Positions 60,101 through 64,000 of a stretch of 64,000 nucleotides of DNA are shown piece after piece. A program made the translations under genes and the position numbers. Positions within the stretch are counted from its first letter, which is position 1. Each line of letters starts with the position of its first letter. The notes below the pieces were generated by a model that was given only the letters and a program-made list of their open reading frames with translations, was not told where the DNA came from and did no database searches. The stretch is from Heliocidaris tuberculata (lineage: Eukaryota; Echinodermata; Echinoidea; Camarodonta; Echinometridae), in contig CM046836.1 in assembly GCA_025618425.1 (NCBI GenBank), forward strand, positions 13,373,703 to 13,437,702. Direction: 5' to 3'.

Positions 60101-61589
60101 TGATTTGATGTTTATTCATTTCCATATACATCGTATATCATATACATGCATAATACATACATATATTTCTTATGACCTAATGTTTGAAAAAAGAAAGAAA
60201 GAGATGAATCAGAGTGAGAATTGTCTTAATTTTGTAAAAGGATTAACAATTTTCTAAAGGAACTAGATTAACCTGCTTCTGCATAAGAATTTGACAGTGT
60301 TTACACATACATATTCCTTTCAACATCTAGAAAATACTTTTTGAAAATTTGTATTAATTGAAAAGTTGTTGGTGCTACTTGCTTTTAGCTACATCAACGC
60401 AGGGAAATGTACATGTAAGTTACATTTCCCTGATTCATGCATAATGAAATATAGTCAAGGTCTTTTTTTATTTTATATATTTCATCTTTCGATATGTAAA
60501 TATCTTCTCCTCTCTCAGACATCTTGCTTGTGAAGAGGAGAGGACAGAAGAAGCTGTGGCCCTTGTAGAGCATGGAGCAAGTATAGAAGTACTAAATAAG
60601 GTTAGTTTGCTATACAATTTCAGAATAGGTTACTCATAGTAACCAAAAGAAGTTTACAAATGATGCCCTTTGATGTGGTAGTTCCAAAATCCTTATTTGC
60701 ATATTATTCAATCATTATGTAATTTCTGTGTAATTGTTAAGCATACATACAATATGTGTAATTGTTTGAATATTTGCTGTAGGTTTTCTTTAAAACATAC
60801 CCAACAGAAGCTCACTCCAATAATCGTTTCATTAAAGTACAGACATTATGAAAATAGGATGATAAGAAAAGAATAAGTAAGAGAAATATGGACTATATGG
60901 TTGAAATAATCAGGCCTGTGAGACCTCCGCTTTTTAGCGGAAATCTGCTTTTTTAATTATTCTAGCTGATTTAAATTTCCGCTTTTTTCCCGTGTGCTAT
61001 TCCCGCTGTTTTATCGGCAACCATTATGTCAGTGGTTTTAAATGGCTGGTAACGTAGTCTAGCTAAATGGCTGCGAGCGTGAGCGGAGTCTAGCTCTCTT
61101 GCGACCAAATATGGAAAACAATGTACCGTCATATACATGTACATATGTATGTACTGTATGTGTTTTGCCTTCGCGCGAGATGTGAAGTTCATGCCGCTTG
61201 CATTCGTATGTTTATACCGGAGAACTATGGACAGTGGATGGCCGTTCAATCTGCATTACGTCAGATATGAAGCGGAAGACAGGTTAATAGATCAGGTAAA
61301 CTAGTTTCAGCTTTTTTCCACTCTTTTTTTGAAACCCCACTCACAGGCCTGAATAATCATGGGAGGAAGGAGGATGATGGATGAGAGAGATGAAACTTTA
61401 TTTAGTTTGAAAGCTGGGAGAATTGGATAAGAGATATCATCAAAGTTGAAGCTTACTTTTTTTCCTTTTTCGTAATTTACAATTTCAATATTGATTTTCC
61501 TGTGTTTTCTTCTCTTGCAGGAAGAGAAGACGCCTCTCACCTTAGCACCAGCAGGACTAGCAAGGTCTTTGAAGAGATTAAAAGAATAG
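57038..61589 (+). CDS. PSMD10: PSMD10 (gankyrin), ankyrin-repeat proteasome assembly chaperone
   Basis: Exons 57038-57139, 58286-58384, 59007-59153, 59863-60029, 60519-60600 and 61521-61589 join to 221 codons plus TAG (human 226 aa), all with GT-AG borders and agreeing phases. Ankyrin units show PLHWAAS near residue 39, SPLHIAAS near 71, TPLHYSSS near 104, TPLHRAASRGN near 137 and LHLACEEER near 172, ending EEKTPL...LKR. Strong PSMD10 signatures are DDSGWSPLHIAAS.G, HLAC.EER.EEA and NKEEKTPL. Gankyrin binds the C-terminal domain of the base ATPase RPT3 (PSMC4) during 19S assembly, and in vertebrates also CDK4 and MDM2; function here is by orthology. Confidence 0.95.
57239..57612 (-). mobile_element. 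Intact copy of the CACTTATACATGTACAAGCTTA element in PSMD10 intron 1
   Basis: Terminal inverted repeats cacttatacatgtacaagctta / taagcttgtacatgtacaagtg bound 374 bases that match, in inverse, the two damaged copies in MOSMO intron 1. It starts 100 bases after exon 1. Confidence 0.8.
58286..58384 (+). CDS. PSMD10: PSMD10 exon 2
   Basis: One ankyrin unit, MPLHWAASGAKFEVVQYLLE, ending VKDD. Acceptor ATTTAACAG, donor GTAAGT. Confidence 0.95.
59007..59153 (+). CDS. PSMD10: PSMD10 exon 3
   Basis: SGWSPLHIAASVGH and TPLHYSSSRNRVE: one full ankyrin unit and the first half of the next. Acceptor after a T-tract, donor GTAAGA. Confidence 0.96.
59863..60029 (+). CDS. PSMD10: PSMD10 exon 4
   Basis: VTEILLDHGADP, ATPLHRAASRGNLEIVKLLL and DKQGNTA: completes one unit and holds the next. 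Leaves in phase 2, donor GTAAGC. Confidence 0.96.
60519..60600 (+). CDS. PSMD10: PSMD10 exon 5
   Basis: LHLACEEERTEEAVALVEHG and the NK junction. Acceptor CTCTCTCAG, donor GTTAGT. Confidence 0.95.
60911..61351. mobile_element. Inverted-repeat element in PSMD10 intron 5
   Basis: Ends caggcctgtgag / ctcacaggcctg with AATAAT on both sides (AATAATCA if the border is shifted by two). The inner left end carries a ccgctttttagcgg hairpin. A 441-bp CpG-richer interior without ORF. Confidence 0.7.
61521..61589 (+). CDS. PSMD10: PSMD10 exon 6 (terminal)
   Basis: EEKTPLTLAPAGLARSLKRL and a TAG stop. Acceptor TCTCTTGCAG. Confidence 0.95.
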   Translation, partial: EEKTPLTLAPAGLARSLKRLKE

Positions 61590-63235
61590 CGCCACCTTGT
61601 GATGAAGACAGATTATTTTGGAAAATATGAAAACTTGATGCTACATCATCTTCACTGGAAGTCAAATATGTAAAACAGTGCTTATAAAGTCCAGCTTTTA
61701 CCCACTTATGGAACCATCACGATGTGGGGCTGTGTCACGACCTGTAAGTTGAAGCGGTAAAACAGCAATGTAATTGGCAAAATTTTGAGAAAATACTTCT
61801 TTCTACATTTTAGGATGATAGAATATCTGATTTCATGCCAGATTCTTCAATGGGATCTTCATCATCTTGATCAAGTGAAATTTTCAGGCTGTTTTTGGCT
61901 GGTGATCTTGCTCCTTTTCAGCACATACATGTATATGTGCTAGAGATCACACACTTGCTATGGGAGGCAATTCTTCACGGTACAAAGTGCGAGGTTTTCT
62001 TCGACAACCCACATATGTGTGAGGGGCTTTTACCATTTTTGGAAAAACACATACATTGTTTGAAGAAGAAGACATTAAAAAAGCAAGATGATCCAAACAC
62101 TGGATGTGTTGGTCTTGAGCGTGAATCTCAAAATGGAACAAGTATTTTAGAGCACTGGTATCATCAGATTCTGAACATTTGTGGAAGTGTAAATAAGTTG
62201 TAAAATACTTGCAAACAACAAAGCCTTCACATCGAAATTGAATCCCATCATGATATTGTATATCTGATTGAAAGACTAGTTTTTACCCCCCCACCAAAAA
62301 AAATAAATAAAATAATAATATTGATACATGGTAACAGTTCTTTTTGTTTTGTCAAGGGAGTGGGGGACTGTTCACACAGCCAAGGAATTATCATCATTCT
62401 TGAAAAGTGATACTAGATGTGCTCTGTATAGAAATGGATCCAGTTAATCTCATAGATTTAAAAAAAAGTGAAAAATATGTAATATACAGTTCATATTAAA
62501 AAAGTACACACTTTGACAATATCCTTCAAAATCATAATTTCACATTATCGATACGATATTGATACTCAGTCAAGCATAAGATATTGTCAATACTCGTAGT
62601 GTCATCTGATGAAATAGACCCTCACCCATAATTGTATAAGGAAAAATCGTATCGATATTGTGAAATTATGATTTTGGAGGATATTTTTAAAGTGTGTACT
62701 TTTTTTGATAGTTTTTTTGTAGTGATGATTTGTTTTTTCCATTTGCAGAGTGCAGACTATCAAAACAATACGGATGTTAAGCAACAAGAATTTTATATAC
62801 ATGTATTTCTTTCTGTTTGAGAGCTCCCAAGTATTATGCTCTGAAGCATCTGATCTATTGATTATATAATTTATGTCTCTACCAGTAATCAACTACTGCA
62901 TGTATTAATGGTACGAGATTGAGAAAATGGCAACAAAAAATTGCTGTGGATGCATTTTGAAATAGCCATTCCCTTAGTTTAAAAAAAAAAGATCTATGTT
63001 AATACTATGCAGTATTATAAACTAAATGCATTTGTTGTTGATTTAATCTAATGTTTCCAAGAGCAATTATGATTTTGTGTGGATAAATGTATGGATGTTT
63101 TTATAATTGCTGAACTGCATACTGATTTTATCATTTGGGTTTGTTCATTCTTGTACATGTACATGCACTGTTTTTTGATCAATTCTTCCTCTGCATGAAG
63201 TAAACATCAATAATAAGAAACACCATGAAAGAGAA
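61590..63235 (+). other. PSMD10 3' UTR and downstream DNA
   Basis: No further gene recognised. A 102-codon open frame at 61,895-62,203 has no recognisable domain and lies in the likely 3' UTR. Holds an inverted-repeat element at 62.5-62.7 kb. Confidence 0.5.
62499..62704. mobile_element. Inverted-repeat element (AAAGTACACACTTT ends)
   Basis: Left arm aaagtacacactttgacaat... through atcgatacgat pairs with the right arm atcgtatcgat ... aaagtgtgtacttt over about 55 bases, with a 95-base centre. Confidence 0.75.
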
Positions 63236-63240
63236 AGAGG

Positions 63241-63290
63241 GGGGGGGGGGGCAGCAAGAGAGAGAGAGAGAGAGAGAGAGAAGGGAGATT
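63241..63290. repeat. (G)n and (AG)n simple repeats
   Basis: A G-run followed by an AG dinucleotide run. Confidence 0.9.
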
Positions 63291-63296
63291 ATACTG

Positions 63297-63508
63297 TAAT
63301 ACCAGAAATTTTCGCGAGCATTTAATCTTCGCGAATTTCACGACTGGTTCAGATTCGCGAAAGTTTCATGCTATGAAATCATTGAATCATAATTGATGTA
63401 ACACTAAATTTGTGCTAGTCGCGAAATTTTCTTGCCTTGAAAATGGCTGTTGTTAGCAAATTCGTGAAAGTTTTGTGTTGCGAACATTTCTGGTTTTTCA
63501 GTAGGAGA
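63297..63508. mobile_element. Inverted-repeat element (ACCAGAAATTTTCGCG type)
   Basis: Begins ctgtaataccagaaattttcgcga and ends gcgaacatttctggtttttcag, with several internal ttcgcgaa / ttcgtgaa pairs. TA lies just outside both ends. Confidence 0.6.
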
Positions 63509-63509
63509 G

Positions 63510-64000
63510 AAAGGATAAGAAACTGGGAGAACAGAGAGAAGAGAAAGCCAGGGAGAGAGGGGGGCGGGAGAAGTGGGGGAGAGAGAAAGGAGTGAATGAG
63601 AGAGCTAGGAGGTAGAAGAGGGAGACAGGGAGACAGGGGGGTGGGAGAAGTGGGGGAGAGAAAAAGGAGTGAATGAGAGAGCTAGGAGGTAGAAGAGGGA
63701 GACAGGGAGAGAGGGGGGCGGGAGAAGTGGGGGAGAGAGAAAGGAGTGAATGAGAGCTAGGAGGTAGAAGAGGGAGACAGGGAGAGAGGGGGGCAGGAGA
63801 AGTGAGGGAGAGAGAAAGGAGTGAATGAGAGAGCTAGGAGATAGAAGAGGGAGAGAGGGAGAGGGGGGGCGGGAGAAGTGGGGGAGAGAGAAAGGAGTGA
63901 ATGAGAAAAATAGGAGGTAGAAGAGGGAGAAGAGGGGGAGAGAGAAAGGAGTGAATGAGAGAGATAGGAGGTAGAAGAGGGAGACGGAGAGATAGAGAGA
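63510..64000 (+). repeat. ~77-bp polypurine minisatellite, continuing past the window
   Basis: Tandem units of about 77 bases carrying ggcgggagaagtggggga, aaaggagtgaatgag and taggaggtagaagaggga. Unit starts are spaced 77, 77, 75 and 76 bases from about 63,564 on. The plus strand is nearly all purine. Confidence 0.85.

Noticed and set aside
61895..62203. 102-codon plus-strand ORF after PSMD10
   Set aside because: No recognisable domain, lies in the probable 3' UTR, and length is within chance for this composition.

Overview
The window is animal nuclear DNA, most likely from an echinoderm and probably a sea urchin. The evidence is short exons in long AT-rich introns with GT-AG junctions, four recognisable metazoan genes, SRCR and EGF exons with phase-1 introns, tRNA-derived SINEs with TTA tails, and dense small inverted-repeat transposons. 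The species call is inference; nothing in the sequence proves it. Nearly every other open frame is repeat or chance.

Layout. (1) About 1-29,220, minus strand: the 5' part of a large secreted or cell-surface gene. From a TATA box and signal-peptide exon near 29.1 kb it runs leftward through a possible Thr/Pro mini-exon, two SRCR domains, one F5/8-type C (discoidin) domain split over three exons, one eight-cysteine laminin-like EGF and two calcium-binding-type EGF modules, and leaves the window at base 1. All junction phases agree. (2) About 29.2-35.5 kb: intergenic, with a 5'-truncated non-LTR retrotransposon carrying an uninterrupted 669-codon reverse-transcriptase ORF. (3) 35,592-42,658, plus strand: a complete three-exon MOSMO orthologue (attenuator of Smoothened, four-pass membrane protein, 171 aa), with a probable 4.7 kb 3' UTR. 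Its first intron is almost wholly transposons. (4) 49,823-53,095, minus strand: SNU13 (15.5K snRNP/snoRNP protein, 127 aa), four exons, the first probably contributing only the ATG. (5) 57,038-61,589, plus strand: PSMD10 (gankyrin, 221 aa, ankyrin repeats), six exons. (6) 63.2-64 kb: a purine-only minisatellite running off the window end.

The four genes have no obvious shared pathway (pattern recognition or adhesion, Hedgehog-signal tuning, RNP assembly, proteasome assembly). The most unusual content is: a multidomain SRCR/discoidin/EGF receptor whose first SRCR domain carries an in-frame histidine-rich expansion of a 12-bp unit; a nested transposon in MOSMO intron 1 whose core holds six same-strand copies of one 15-mer; and several transposon families defined here by target duplications (8 bp, TTAA, TA, possibly CWG).
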